A DNA stretch of 64,000 nt, from positions 5,865,001 to 5,929,000 of the forward strand of contig CANUEZ040000167.1 in the NCBI GenBank assembly GCA_948099385.1, given 5' to 3'. Origin of the DNA: Fasciola hepatica. Taxonomy: Eukaryota > Platyhelminthes > Trematoda > Plagiorchiida > Fasciolidae. The notes below the pieces were generated by a model. That model saw only the letters and a program-made list of their open reading frames with translations. It made no database searches and had not been told where the DNA came from. The first letter of the stretch is position 1; every line of letters starts with the position of its first letter. A program made the position numbers and the translations under genes. Shown here one piece after another: positions 1 to 10,410 of this stretch.

Positions 1-479
1 TATGTTAGGTAATATCCCTTCGGTTCCATGACTATACTAGATCATGTGCGTGGACTACCATCATTTAGATAGCATTGCCAGGATGAATGATGTAGAATGA
101 GAGTAATACATTTCATTTTCTCGGTTTGCAGTGCGCCAAAAAAGCAGGTCGGAAATGTAGCATTTTACAAGAGCTAATATTTTTGCGATTTCTGTGAACC
201 TTTTTTTCCAAACACCCTAACTATTACTTCTGCAGCTTGTGACAAGAACCCAGTTCTTCTGGGGTAGCCTTCCAACCACCAACCGAGGTATTTTAAAATG
301 GAAGTGACGGATCATTGATAATTTTCTTTGAATCGAAAAAATAACACGTACGCATGCCACTGGAGTGTCAGCCAAACAGAATGATATGACGTATGTTATC
401 TAACCACTACTGATATAAATTAAAAAACAGTTCTGCTTATACTGCTAGGTGCATATTTCATTAGAATGCCTGCAGATCG
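1..479. other. Unassigned sequence at left edge
   Basis: No long open frame, repeat relationship or structural signal was seen here. The base composition resembles the rest of the window. Confidence 0.5.
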
Positions 480-770
480 TCCGGATTATTAATTAATGAA
501 TTTCGCGTTCTTCAAGTAGCTGTGCTTCCGCTCTTTTCACACATCGAATTTGTCAACCTTCGGTCTGGCTCCTCCGGAACTGTGATTAGCTGTGGTGAAG
601 TCGTAACTATTTGTCCTGCTGTATCAACCGAGGGGGAATTTATTTAACATTTCCGATATCCTTCAAAACATTGCCAGCTATTTTGAACAGACTGACCTTT
701 CTCTCAACCCTTCCAATTATACTGAATATATATCTAACCGGTCTCAATCAGCTTTTCGAATGATAAGTAA
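480..770 (+). pseudogene. Non-LTR reverse transcriptase palm fragment, decayed
   Basis: This stretch aligns by eye with the reverse complement of about 33960-34200. Shared stretches include the segments around 'actatttgtc', 'cttcaaaaca' and 'gacctttctctcaac'. In the 34-kb copy the frame reads through an RT box C ('ISYADV'), which identifies both as palm-domain pieces of one retrotransposon subfamily. Here the box is mutated to 'ISCGEV' and stops follow, so it cannot encode an active enzyme. It lies just 5' of the inverted-repeat arm that begins near 870. The family placement (CR1-like) is inference. Confidence 0.5.
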
Positions 771-984
771 GCTCCGCACATCAGTCTAGTGCACGGAGTT
801 GGATCTGTGAAGTACCCCGAAGTGACGTTAAGCACTGATATTCTCATGTTGTTAATTGTGTGAGTGAACTGCGCTGATTGTCCGAAAATACGCACCGTAA
901 AGCCAGCTTGGGTCCCAGGGTTCGTTTACCTACGAGTCACTTAACTACTGGACCACAATCCTGTACACCGTCAGATCCGAAATT

Positions 985-1900
985 TACTCAGATTCCCGTC
1001 GGGATAAAACAAATTAGGGAAGCCTCTAGAAAATTTTCACCTGTCAACACTGCTCTTGGTAAAATAACCCTTCCCCGTTGTTTCTCCGTGATTATCTTTG
1101 ATTGCTTTCTTTGTCCGCCAGACGGATTTACGAAGACACCTACAGCGGTATTTGATTTGTGGTGTTCTGTGGAGACTGTATTCTTTGCCAACGGAAGAAC
1201 AGCTTCTCCGTCGCTGAAATCTCTGAGAAAGCAAAAATAACGTGCATATAAACTACACGACCAGACCTCTGTGAAGCGACACTCCATCCTGATCAAACAA
1301 GAGATACAGCCGCTGAATACGATACCTGTCCACCAGTCCTTCTGTACCACCAATAGTATACTTCTCTGGCACGGATTCCAATTTCTATGCGGACAACGGT
1401 TCCGGTCAAAAAAGCTACGACGTAGATGCCGACAGCCTGAAAGCCGCCTTTGGTCATCCTTCATCGGATTCCCGATCATTATGTTTTCCTTCAGCTCCCT
1501 CAGATAACGAGCTGTTTTCCTCCGAAGAATTCTCCAGGTTTCTTCCAACCTCAAAATCAGCCTCTGTTGTGGGCCTAGATGGTTTGTCCTCCACTGTTCA
1601 CAGATCTGGACCAAGACTACTATCCGGAATTTCGACTTCCCTCATCAGTTTAATTCCGTCGATACCGATTCTATTCTTGCCTCCTGGAAACCAGTGACTG
1701 CAGCACATATTCCCAAACATTCTACTTTCAAAATTTTGTCAGAACTTTTTCGTCTCATCGCCGTCACTTCTTCTGAGCTCAAGTTGGCCGAGCGCTCTAT
1801 CCTAAGTGGATTGCATTCCACATTTGTTGTTCTAAATGACCCCCATTAGGTTGCGCACAAGTCCGATGGATGCACTCTGGACTAACTTGCTTAGGTTCAT
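985..1900 (+). pseudogene. Non-LTR RT N-terminal part ('head'), left copy
   Basis: The frame open from about 1344 to 1697 contains a typical linker and RT entry region, including 'VVGLDGLSS', which corresponds to the conserved K-x-x-G-x-DG-[IL] block that opens non-LTR RT domains. A frame change then leads to 'ILASWKPVTAAHIPK', the canonical block with SWK and PIPK. Further frame changes follow before the palm region at 1904. The antisense 208-codon ORF over the same interval is identical in the right copy but looks like a shadow of this region. Several disruptions make this a pseudogene of a CR1-like or Jockey-like element. Confidence 0.6.
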
Positions 1901-2880
1901 TATTTGACTACAAAGAACTTGAATAGTTCCGTGAAATCTGTTCAATGTATTTTCCGCAACTTCTACTTCGCTTTTTATTCCGTTCCTCGTTCTTTGGGTC
2001 AAGAAAAGTTGGAATCTTTTGGTTGTTTCACTTCATTGCTATCGAGTTTGAAAGTCCACTCCTCCAATAAAACGCAACGTAACAAAGTTGGTACAAGCAA
2101 ATCGAATCCCTCCGAGAACAACTCGGATTTTCTTCAGGGTGCCATTCTTTCCTTCTGTCTCTTCACCAAAAGTATCAGCGACTCGACCGCTGCACCATCT
2201 GTGGAACTTTTAAACACGCCGATGACGTGGAGCTTTATCGATATATATATCTCCAACCCGTAAGGCTAACTCTTTTTCTAAGAATTCATACAATATTCGG
2301 AATTTTTCTTCCACTTTCTGGACCCCGTCTCAACACTTCCAGATGTTTGAGCATACTTCCCCCCTTTCACTTCCCATTTACACCCATGATCAATCTGTCG
2401 TCAAAGCTGTTCTCCTTTCTAAAGCAGACTCGCTCAAATACTTTGGCGTTTTATTCAGCAGAAATTTATCAGGGTCTTCCTATATTCCGGATTGTGTGGA
2501 GAAAGTACGCAAGCTACCTTTTTGAATTCGCAGGATAAGGAAATTTGGTTCTGGGCAAGATGTTATTTTTTCTTTTGTCAATCAATGTATTCGTTCAGTA
2601 TGACTCTACTACTCTCCTGTGATCCATCCTGGTTTATTTAGAAAAAGATTTTATCTTACTTCACCGTGGCTTGGACATTATAGGTCGTGTTTCTTTGATT
2701 CGTATGGGTTTTCTTATCTCCACGATATGCGATTACCACAACTTTGCCTCTTTAAATTTCACCATAAAGATTCGTGCTGGCTCCAACAAGTTATCTACAT
2801 GCCTTTTACGTCCCCCTACATGCTCGGCATTTAGGCTTATCGCCGGCCGTATAAATATCTGTCTGAACTATTAAGTACCT
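1901..2880 (+). pseudogene. Non-LTR RT palm and thumb remnant, left copy
   Basis: Translations in shifting frames give recognisable RT blocks: 'CIFRNFYFAF.SVPR' (block A), 'LQGAILSFCLF' (block B), 'HADDVELYRY' in a second frame (block C, the FADD/YADD box), 'KYFGVLFSRNLS' and 'VEKVRKLPF' (thumb), then 'SFVNQCI' and 'SPVIHPGLFRK' in the C-terminal region. The first catalytic aspartate of block A is asparagine, and at least one frameshift separates blocks B and C, so the enzyme is dead. The same remnant recurs at the right end of each tandem unit in inverse orientation. Confidence 0.7.
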
Positions 2881-2888
2881 CATTTAGC

Positions 2889-4416
2889 ATGTGTTCTGGT
2901 AAAAAGGTGGAGGTCACTAAGGAGCTTTGCATGAACCTTGGTAAGTGAGCCAGATTTTTCCTGTGGAATTTTTCCCTTGCTCGTTAGAAAGATGACAACA
3001 ATCGGTTTCCATCATTCTGGTTGAGATGTGAGTATGTTAACTTACTGAAGTCCTCAACGCAATAAAATACAGTACAACAGTAGTGCCATCCGTAGTTTCA
3101 GACAGTCATTATGTGGTTCATTGTAGCATTTCTGAAGCTATAATTAGTAAATTCCGTTGTCGTTCATCGTCTACTCAAGTAGACAGAACACTTTTTCTCG
3201 CACGATATCAGAGAAAATCGGAATCTGACTACTGCTACCGGTGTCAATAGCCTATGCAGGAATTCAAACCTCTAAGTATAGATTCGCCGCTGACGAAAGT
3301 AGTGTGGAGTCCCATATGTGACGCTCAAAAGACCACCGCTAGCAGGCGGTAAAAAAGTCAGGTAAAGTGCATGGGGCTACGTGTTCCGCGGCCTAAAGGT
3401 CTGACGGTCACAAAGACCACGTAACAAGCAGGTATCCGTTGGAACTGAGAGACCGATTGGGTGTGTCTGTATGTGTGCCCACACGTGCTTCAGCTAGGAT
3501 CAGTAGCGAAAAGCCGCGAGATTGATTATAGATCACGATGGAGTTGTTTATTAAAACTATTGAACGAATTCGAACAAACTGTACCGTTTGAAGGCAAACG
3601 GAGTGCGTTGACCGAAAAAAGGCCACCACCAAAGGCGTGCCACACAAACCTGCAGAAATTATTCCAGGTCAGTCACAGTAAAACATCCGAGTACTATAGA
3701 AAATAAGCCATGTTACTTTTGATGGACAACAACATGGAACTATATTTGCTCCTGGTAATAACCTGGGAAAATCAACCTAAACTTTGTGCAATTCACACGT
3801 ATGATTGGAAAGAGCGGGCGGTAAACGGAATCATTTCGTGCCAGCTATAACGTTATTCAGCCTTTCCATGTTCAAAGCGACTGTCTGAGGGGGTTGTCAC
3901 AAGCATAGATTTGGCTTGCGCTGGCCATTCACGTGTAGCTATAAGTCAGTGAAAAGGTCCAGTGTTTTTAAGTTGTGAAAAATGTTTTTCAGGCTTTCCA
4001 AGCCTATCCAAACTACATTCCGCACCGGGCTACTTTTATACTTGTCAGTAGCTAATTACTGAAAAATCCACGTGGGCTTCGAGCTTTCGGCCTGATTACC
4101 TAGACCTTATATCTTGCATACTGACTAAGTTCTCGCCAGTAAGAGCTGCCGCGAAACAAAGATTATTGGCGGATAAATATCAGCATGTAGTCGATTCCTC
4201 GGAAATCTGCAAGGAGTTAGTCCAGTTTAAAGATTATGAAGCCGGTGGCCAAGATTGCTTTCCGACAGCCTTATTGCATGCGGTAATAAGTTAATCCTAT
4301 TAATGCCTATTCCGTCTAAATATATCGGAAAATATAAAAAATCGAATTTGTAGGGTTGTTGGAAACAGGAAAATATGATCCTTATGAGACATATAAAATA
4401 CCTTGAAAGAATTTAA
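2889..4416 (+). CDS. Candidate six-exon gene, left-arm copy (unknown product)
   Basis: I do not recognise the product. Exon-like segments chain in phase: 2889-2940 (ATG, then GTAAGT donor), 3102-3178, 3494-3667 (ends CAG before GTCAGT), 3993-4047, 4140-4282 (GTAATA donor) and 4354-4413, with TAA at 4414-4416. Acceptors end tttcag, cttcag, ttttcag, cgccag and tttgtag. The total is 561 nt, or 187 codons, with introns of 161, 315, 325, 92 and 71 bp. Exon 3 (58 codons, charged, basic near its end) and exon 5 (residues such as 'AAAKQRLLADKYQHVV' and 'CKELVQFKDYEAGGQ') have strongly protein-like composition. No signal peptide or known domain is visible. The exon 2 donor (CAA before GTAGAC) is the weakest joint. 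An alternative final splice (donor at 4290) gives a different C-terminus. It could also be part of a mobile element. Confidence 0.33.
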
Positions 4417-4565
4417 AATGTTTTTTCAAAGGATCCTTGATGTGGACCTTAATGAGTACTATTGTAACGGGGATTGTTGGGGCAAGGAAATGACGTGATT
4501 ATCAAGACGAACGGACGAACCAATCGAGGGCCACAAACAAAAGAAAAAACGATGAATATGTCGGA

Positions 4566-4904
4566 GGCTTCCCGAAACAGAAAAATGGAGACACATGGAC
4601 TTTCAGACGGAAAGCAGTGGGAGCTCCGGTAACCAGCAAGATAGCCCGGATAAGGGGCTGCCAATCAAGCAGTCAACCGAGACAATCGGGCCAACCGAAG
4701 AGAAACGGTGCCCAAGAGAAACAAGCTATTGGCACGAGCAACTGGCCAGAACGCAGCGGAAGCACTCAAGCAGCCGCAAGAGCAATGTTGGTGCCGCGTA
4801 GTCTGGTAAAGTGCCTACACAAACGATTGTATGTATTTCATGACTGGACTTGTTTGGCCGTTGGAATACAAGTATCCTACCCGGTGTTGTCGTCCTTGTT
4901 ACAC
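4566..4904. other. Block of about 340 bp absent from the tandem units
   Basis: Homology to unit 1 stops near 4560 and resumes near 4904, so this block was either inserted here or lost from the units. It is rich in CAG/CAA-type triplets and reads open in two overlapping plus frames (4595-4801 and 4617-4952). No protein family is recognisable and no clear target-site duplication was seen. Confidence 0.4.
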
Positions 4905-5039
4905 TATCACGCACACAGTAAATCACATATTGTAGCTTCTCTAATGCCATAAATTTCTTGCTATCAAAATCGGGAATTGCGAGTGTGTCGTGATGTGTTA
5001 TCTAATAAGCCGATGAATTCAGTAATGTTAACAAGTAAA

Positions 5040-5576
5040 CTAGCGACAAGCGGTATTCCACCTTCAACCAGAGGCCAACTAAACAGCTACTTCACAACGC
5101 TTCTTTGTGGTTCATGATGCTTGGTAGCTTTTCCGCCAACTAAACGTCTTAAAACAAGCAGCTCAGTCTCTATTTTCAAGTCTTATTGGTGGACTTTACT
5201 TCATCCTGATTAGCTCATCAAGTACGCCGTGTCGAGTCCTATTTATAGAAGGTCATCTAAAATATCAAACTGACTATCCTCTGATCACTTTATTATGCGG
5301 GGACAATATTTTCCTGTCATCCGCCTTTTTGGCGTCTACTACCGCCTAAAATATTGGGAAAAAGTGTGCAAGGTTGTATAAACCTTGCCAAGCCATTTCC
5401 TTACTACGCGCGTCCGCTAGTCCCGCCTACTACGCATGGACTGCCTGTCCATTACAGTGGCACTCCGCACTCGCGCCACCACGATCATCAGAGGAATATT
5501 TCCCACCACCTTTGAAAATGAGAACACCATCGGTGGGGGGGAGAGGGCTCCCGGACTTTTCGTCGCCGGACATTTG
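5040..5576. other. Unassigned spacer between the inverted arms
   Basis: No similarity to the units was found and no credible gene was seen. It includes a G-run near 5534. Confidence 0.4.
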
Positions 5577-5647
5577 ATCGAGTGGACATTTTGTTGTCAG
5601 ACATCTGGATGATTGAAATACGCTATATTCACTGAAGTCTGTCAAAC

Positions 5648-5980
5648 GCTGCCAATCACGAGACGTTGAGCGTGTGAGTGACCATGATTTGCTCTCGGTC
5701 GATAACGCAGCCTATGGGCAACTTGGGCGAACAGGACGAGTTGTTCTCGGAGGGATTCGATTTGCTTGTACCAACTTTGTTACGTTGCGTTTTATTGGAG
5801 GAGTAGACTTTCAAACTCGATAGCAATGAAGTGAAACAACCAAAAGATTCCAACTTTTCTTGACCCAAAGAACGAGGAACGGAATAAAAAGCGAAGTAGA
5901 AGTTGCGGAAAATACATTGAACAGATTTCATGGAACTATTCAAGTTCTTTGTAGTCAAATAATGAACCTAAGCAAGTTAG
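5648..5980. repeat. Partial tandem unit with rearranged junction
   Basis: Bases 5648-5741 repeat the beginning of a unit (compare 5978-6073) with roughly five differences. At 5741/5742 the sequence jumps directly to the last 239 bp of a unit (RT palm, compare 10194-10432). The resulting minus-strand ORF at 5656-5958 fuses RT residues to unit-start sequence. This looks like a unit with about 4.1 kb deleted internally. Confidence 0.75.
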
Positions 5981-7213
5981 CCAATCACGGGAAGCTGAGC
6001 GTGTGAGTGACCATGATTCGCTCTCGGTCGATAACGCAGCCTATGGGCAACTTGGGCGAACAGGACGAGTACTCACTCGCCAATGGCTCTGATCGGTATC
6101 CGTCACCCAGCCGATTGGTGTTTTCTCCAGACTTAGGCTTGCAAATTAGGGTCACTGGAATTGCCATTGAAGGCAGTCAGTGGTTAGGACAAAACCAGTG
6201 ATGAATCCTGTTCTGCCTGCTACACGTAATCGTTACGGTGAGTCATTTTGTTCACACACTAAGGTAATCAAGTGGATCAACTGTCTATCACCGAAAGAAG
6301 GACAAAGGCTTGTGTTCCAGATTCACCGGGCCCTGCCGTGGTAGACCGCACTACCATTTCAGCTGACCTTAGTTTCAAGCCTTCGGCTTTAGGAATTCCG
6401 GTGTGAAGCTGTTGTGAAGTCATAACGGTCAAAAGAATTTGACTGTGATGCATTTGCATAGCAGCATAGCGCAAGCCTTTTCACTCGCCGATCCGTGGTC
6501 AATGTATGCCTTTATAATTCTGGATTGCCAAGTCTTAACAATAGATGCCGAGAGTGACGAGGGCGACAGGCTACACCTAATCCACTATCTGAGGGTGTGA
6601 CATTTGACAGATTTAAGTGAATATAGCCGTGGTTCAATCATCCAAATGTCTGGCGACCAGAAGTAGATTAGACCAAACGTCCTGCGACCAAATGTCCGGA
6701 CACGGGGAGAGAGTAGTTAACGTATATTGCAGAAGCGTGCGTGTACCGTGCACGGGCAATGGTCAAGTGGCCACTGTGTTTGGCAGCAAGAGTTCAAATA
6801 AACAATAATGGGAGTTAACCAGATAGGCAAGGTTGAATGTAGCTACGCGCGCAAAGTTATCTACTTCATCGACCAATTTGACACCTACAGTGAGTTTTCC
6901 GCTTAGATCTACCGTGTTCTAATTAGCCAAATCAACACCACCAATCCACTACGGGTTAAGTGTGTATATTGTGTTTAGTCTCATGATCGTAAGAGTTTCA
7001 TTCAAAGGGATTTATCAAGCTGTTATATAGGGATGGATGATAATCAATTCACATTCGGTGGTTCTCCCTTTTAACGACGCTAGGATAACTACGCTGAAAA
7101 ACAATAAAAAGTGTTATGCAGTAGTAGGGATAGTCAGGTTGCTATGGTTGATCGTTCTCCGACTCTAGACAATACTAATGGAGGTCTCAGGCAGATAGTA
7201 TCGGTTTTTTTAA

Positions 7214-7597
7214 TTATGACTCCTTCGGGCAGTTTCGAAAACCACCCCAACATTTCACCATAGCATCACAATAACCCGACTTGTTTCGATATTCAAGGGA
7301 CCAATAAAATGTAGTAGAATTTGCCGAATTGTCCAAGATTCTCCAGTTCCCCTGATCTGATACATCACCATAGCAAGGAAAGAGCTGCTTCGCACTGGTA
7401 AGACGAGAGAAAAGACCTTGACAGAATGACGAATTGTCTGTACGGACACCTTTCATCACAACGCCAGAAAGAATTACCGCGCACAAGCCAAATTGGCCGT
7501 TTCCGAAAGCAACTAATGAGATCTGTTTTAAAAGGTGCCAAAGCAGTTGGGGGAATGGACTGAAATTACGAAACATTATTTTAAATCCACGTATCAA
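7214..7597 (-). CDS. 127-codon ORF, cysteine-containing, unit 1
   Basis: Product not recognised. Codon choice and composition look like real coding sequence: many Gly, Trp, Phe and Asn, six Cys in the second and third parts, and three N-glycosylation sequons (NSS, NST, NKS). The C-terminus is 'VKCWGGFRNCPKES'. The likely expressed part starts at or after a tttcag acceptor at about 7563 preceded by a GTAAGT donor at about 7609, giving a possible intron of roughly 47 bp. That junction brings a stop in the simplest phase, so the upstream exon is unknown. It may be the last exon of the chain at 7900-9427, which lies upstream on the same strand, or a separate ORF. It is absent from the left arm. 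Confidence 0.35.
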   Translation of the reverse strand: MIRGFKIMFRNFSPFPQLLWHLLKQISLVAFGNGQFGLCAVILSGVVMKGVRTDNSSFCQGLFSRLTSAKQLFPCYGDVSDQGNWRILDNSANSTTFYWSLEYRNKSGYCDAMVKCWGGFRNCPKES

Positions 7598-7899
7598 GTT
7601 TACTTACCAGCGCTACTGAATTGATCGCTTTATTATATAACACTTCACGATATACTCGCAATTCCCGATTAATGATAGGAACAAATATATGGCGTTAGAA
7701 AAGCTACAATATCTGATTTATCGTGCGCGAGAGAGAGTACTCATTGGGGTTATGACATATTCGCCGTCTGTTCTTTTGTCTGTGGCCCTCGATTGGTTTG
7801 TCCGTTCGCATTGATATTCACGTCGTTCTCTTGCCCCAACAATCCCCGTTACAATAGTACTCATTAAGGTCCACATCAAGGATCCTTTGAAAAAACATT

Positions 7900-9427
7900 T
7901 TAAATTCTTTCAAGGTATTTTATATGTCTCATAAGGATCATATTTTCCTGTTTCCAACAACCCTACAAATTCGATTTTTTATATTTTCCGATATATTTAG
8001 ACGGAATAGGCATTAATAGGATTAACTTATTACCGCATGCAATAAGGCTGTCGGAAAGCAATCTTGGCCACCGGCTTCATAATCTTTAAACTGGACTAAC
8101 TCCTTGCAGATTTCCGAGGAATCGACTACATGCTGATATTTATCCGCCAATAATCTTTGTTTCGCGGCAGCTCTTACTGGCGAGAATTTAGTCAGTGTGC
8201 AAGATATAAGGTCTAGGTAATCAGGCCGAAAGCTCGAAGCCCACGTGGATTTTTCAGTAATTAGCTACTGACAAGTATAAAAGTAGCCCGGTGCGGAATG
8301 TAGTTTGGATAGGCTTGGAAAGCCTGAAAAACATTTTTCACAACTTAAAAACACTGGACCTTTTCACTGACTTATAGCTACACGTGAATGGCCAGCGCAA
8401 GCCAAATCTATGCTTGTGACAACCCCCTCAGACAGTCGCTTTGAACATGGAAAGGCTGAATAACGTTATAGCTGGCACGAAATGATTCCGTTTACCGCCC
8501 GCTCTTTCCAATCATACGTGTGAATTGCATAAAGTTTAGGTTGATTTTCCCAGGTTATTACCAGGAGCAAATATAGTTCCATGTTGTTGTCCATCAAAAG
8601 TAACATGGCTTATTTTCTATAGTACTCGGATGTTTTACTGTGACTGACCTGGAATAATTTCTGCAGGTTTGTGTGGCACGCCTTTGGTGGTGGCCTTTTT
8701 TCGGTCAACGCACTCCGTTTGCCTTCAAACGGTACAGTTTGTTCGAATTCGTTCAATAGTTTTAATAAACAACTCCATCGTGATCTATAATCAATCTCGC
8801 GGCTTTTCGCTACTGATCCTAGCTGAAGCACGTGTGGGCACACATACAGACACACCCAATCGGTCTCTCAGTTCCAACGGATACCTGCTTGTTACGTGGT
8901 CTTTGTGACCGTCAGACCTTTAGGCCGCGGAACACGTAGCCCCATGCACTTTACCTGACTTTTTTACCGCCTGCTAGCGGTGGTCTTTTGAGCGTCACAT
9001 ATGGGACTCCACACTACTTTCGTCAGCGGCGAATCTATACTTAGAGGTTTGAATTCCTGCATAGGCTATTGACACCGGTAGCAGTAGTCAGATTCCGATT
9101 TTCTCTGATATCGTGCGAGAAAAAGTGTTCTGTCTACTTGAGTAGACGATGAACGACAACGGAATTTACTAATTATAGCTTCAGAAATGCTACAATGAAC
9201 CACATAATGACTGTCTGAAACTACGGATGGCACTACTGTTGTACTGTATTTTATTGCGTTGAGGACTTCAGTAAGTTAACATACTCACATCTCAACCAGA
9301 ATGATGGAAACCGATTGTTGTCATCTTTCTAACGAGCAAGGGAAAAATTCCACAGGAAAAATCTGGCTCACTTACCAAGGTTCATGAAAAGTTCCTTAGT
9401 GACCTCCACCTTTTTACCAGAACACAT
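7900..9427 (-). CDS. Candidate six-exon gene, unit 1 copy
   Basis: Mirror of the 2889-4416 model, with coordinates summing to 12316. The start ATG at 9427-9425, the GTAAGT donor, the GTCAGT donor and all five acceptors are retained. Exon 1 has Phe for Cys. Exon 3 is open, as in the left arm. The 127-codon ORF lies about 300 bp further downstream on the same strand and may be a later exon. Function unknown. Confidence 0.33.
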
Positions 9428-9441
9428 GCTAAATGAGGTAC

Positions 9442-10410
9442 TTAATAGTTCAGACAGATATTTATACGGCCGGCGATAAGCCTAAATGCCGAGCATGTAG
9501 GGGGACGTAAAAGGCATGTAGATAACTTGTTGGAGCCAGCACGAATCTTTATGGTGAAATTTAAAGAGGCAAAGTTGTGGTAATCGCATATCGTGGAGAT
9601 AAGAAAACCCATACGAATCAAAGAAACACGACCTATAATGTCCAAGCCACGGTGAAGTAAGATAAAATCTTTTTCTAAATAAACCAGGATGGATCACAGG
9701 AGAGTAGTAGAGTCATACTGAACGAATACATTGATTGACAAAAGGAAAAATAACATCTTGCCCAGAACCAAATTTCCTTATCCTGCGAATTCAAAAAGGT
9801 AGCTTGCGTACTTTCTCCACACAATCCGGAATATAGGAAGACCCTGATAAATTTCTGCTGAATAAAACGCCAAAGTATTTGAGCGAGTCTGCTTTAGAAA
9901 GGAGAACAGCTTTGACGACAGATTGATCATGGGTGTAAATGGGAAGTGAAAGGGGGGAAGTATGCTCAAACATCTGGAAGTGTTGAGACGGGGTCCAGAA
10001 AGTGGAAGAAAAATTCCGAATATTGTATGAATTCTTAGAAAAAGAGTTAGCCTTACGGGTTGGAGATATATATCGATAAAGCTCCACGTCATCGGCGTGT
10101 TTAAAAGTTCCACAGATGGTGCAGCGGTCAAGTCGCTGATACTTTTGGTGAAGAGACAGAAGGAAAGAATGGCACCCTGAAGAAAATCCGAGTTGTTCTC
10201 GGAGGGATTCGATTTGCTTGTACCAACTTTGTTACGTTGCGTTTTATTGGAGGAGTGGACTTTCAAGCTCGATAGCAATGAAGTGAAACAACCAAAAGAT
10301 TCCAACTTTTCTTGACCCAAAGAACGAGGAACGGAATAAAAAGCGAAGTAGAAGTTGCGGAAAATACATTGAACAGATTTCATGGAACTATTCAAGTTCT
10401 TTGTAGTCAA
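9442..10410 (-). pseudogene. Non-LTR RT remnant, unit 1
   Basis: A minus-strand ORF at 9778-10410 (210 codons) covers blocks A and B ('CIFRNF', 'LQGAIL') but passes box C out of frame. A second frame at 9791-10087 resumes the correct thumb reading ('KYFGVLF', 'VEKVRKLPF'). C-terminal pieces lie at 9442-9697. The block A catalytic Asp is replaced by Asn. The RT is truncated at the unit boundary and lacks its head. Confidence 0.7.

Larger units (their letters stand above)
870..4486 (+). repeat. Left arm of large inverted duplication
   Basis: This arm is almost identical to the reverse complement of the 19321-20343 head followed by most of a 4.45-kb unit. Matching coordinates sum to about 21202 against unit 3 and 12316 against unit 1. 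At sites where the units differ (for example 'gcgttg' versus 'gtgttg' near 3060, and the base at the TTA/TGA codon in 3494-3667) the arm carries the unit 1 state. Outer similarity fades near 870, where the arm lacks 14 bp present at about 20297-20310. Inner near-identity stops abruptly at about 4486. Confidence 0.9.
4487..5640 (+). repeat. Older diverged inverted relative of the unit
   Basis: From 4487 similarity to the reverse complement of unit 1 continues at a visibly lower level, by eye 80-90 per cent. Matching patches are 4487-4560, 4900-5035 and 5577-5640. Between them are an extra block (4566-4904) and an unmatched block (5040-5576). The unit has its own unmatched sequence in the corresponding place, including the 127-codon ORF. 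The patches lie in the same inverted sense as the near-identical arm, so an old inverted pair may have existed before the recent duplication. Confidence 0.65.

Noticed and set aside
988..1614. 208-codon minus-strand ORF, repeated identically at 19588-20214
   Set aside because: It lies antisense to recognisable RT blocks. Its identity between copies only reflects the recent duplication of the DNA, and it has no recognisable feature.
3102..3240. Longer exon 2 ending at the GTGTCA site (3241)
   Set aside because: This end leaves phase 2 and creates a stop at the start of exon 3. The donor at 3179 keeps the frame, although it is a weak site.
7689..7814. 41-codon plus-strand ORF starting MALEKLQY, with a diverged counterpart at 4726-4950 minus
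   Set aside because: Differences between the two copies are about as often replacement as silent, and the downstream reading differs completely, so there is no sign of a conserved protein.
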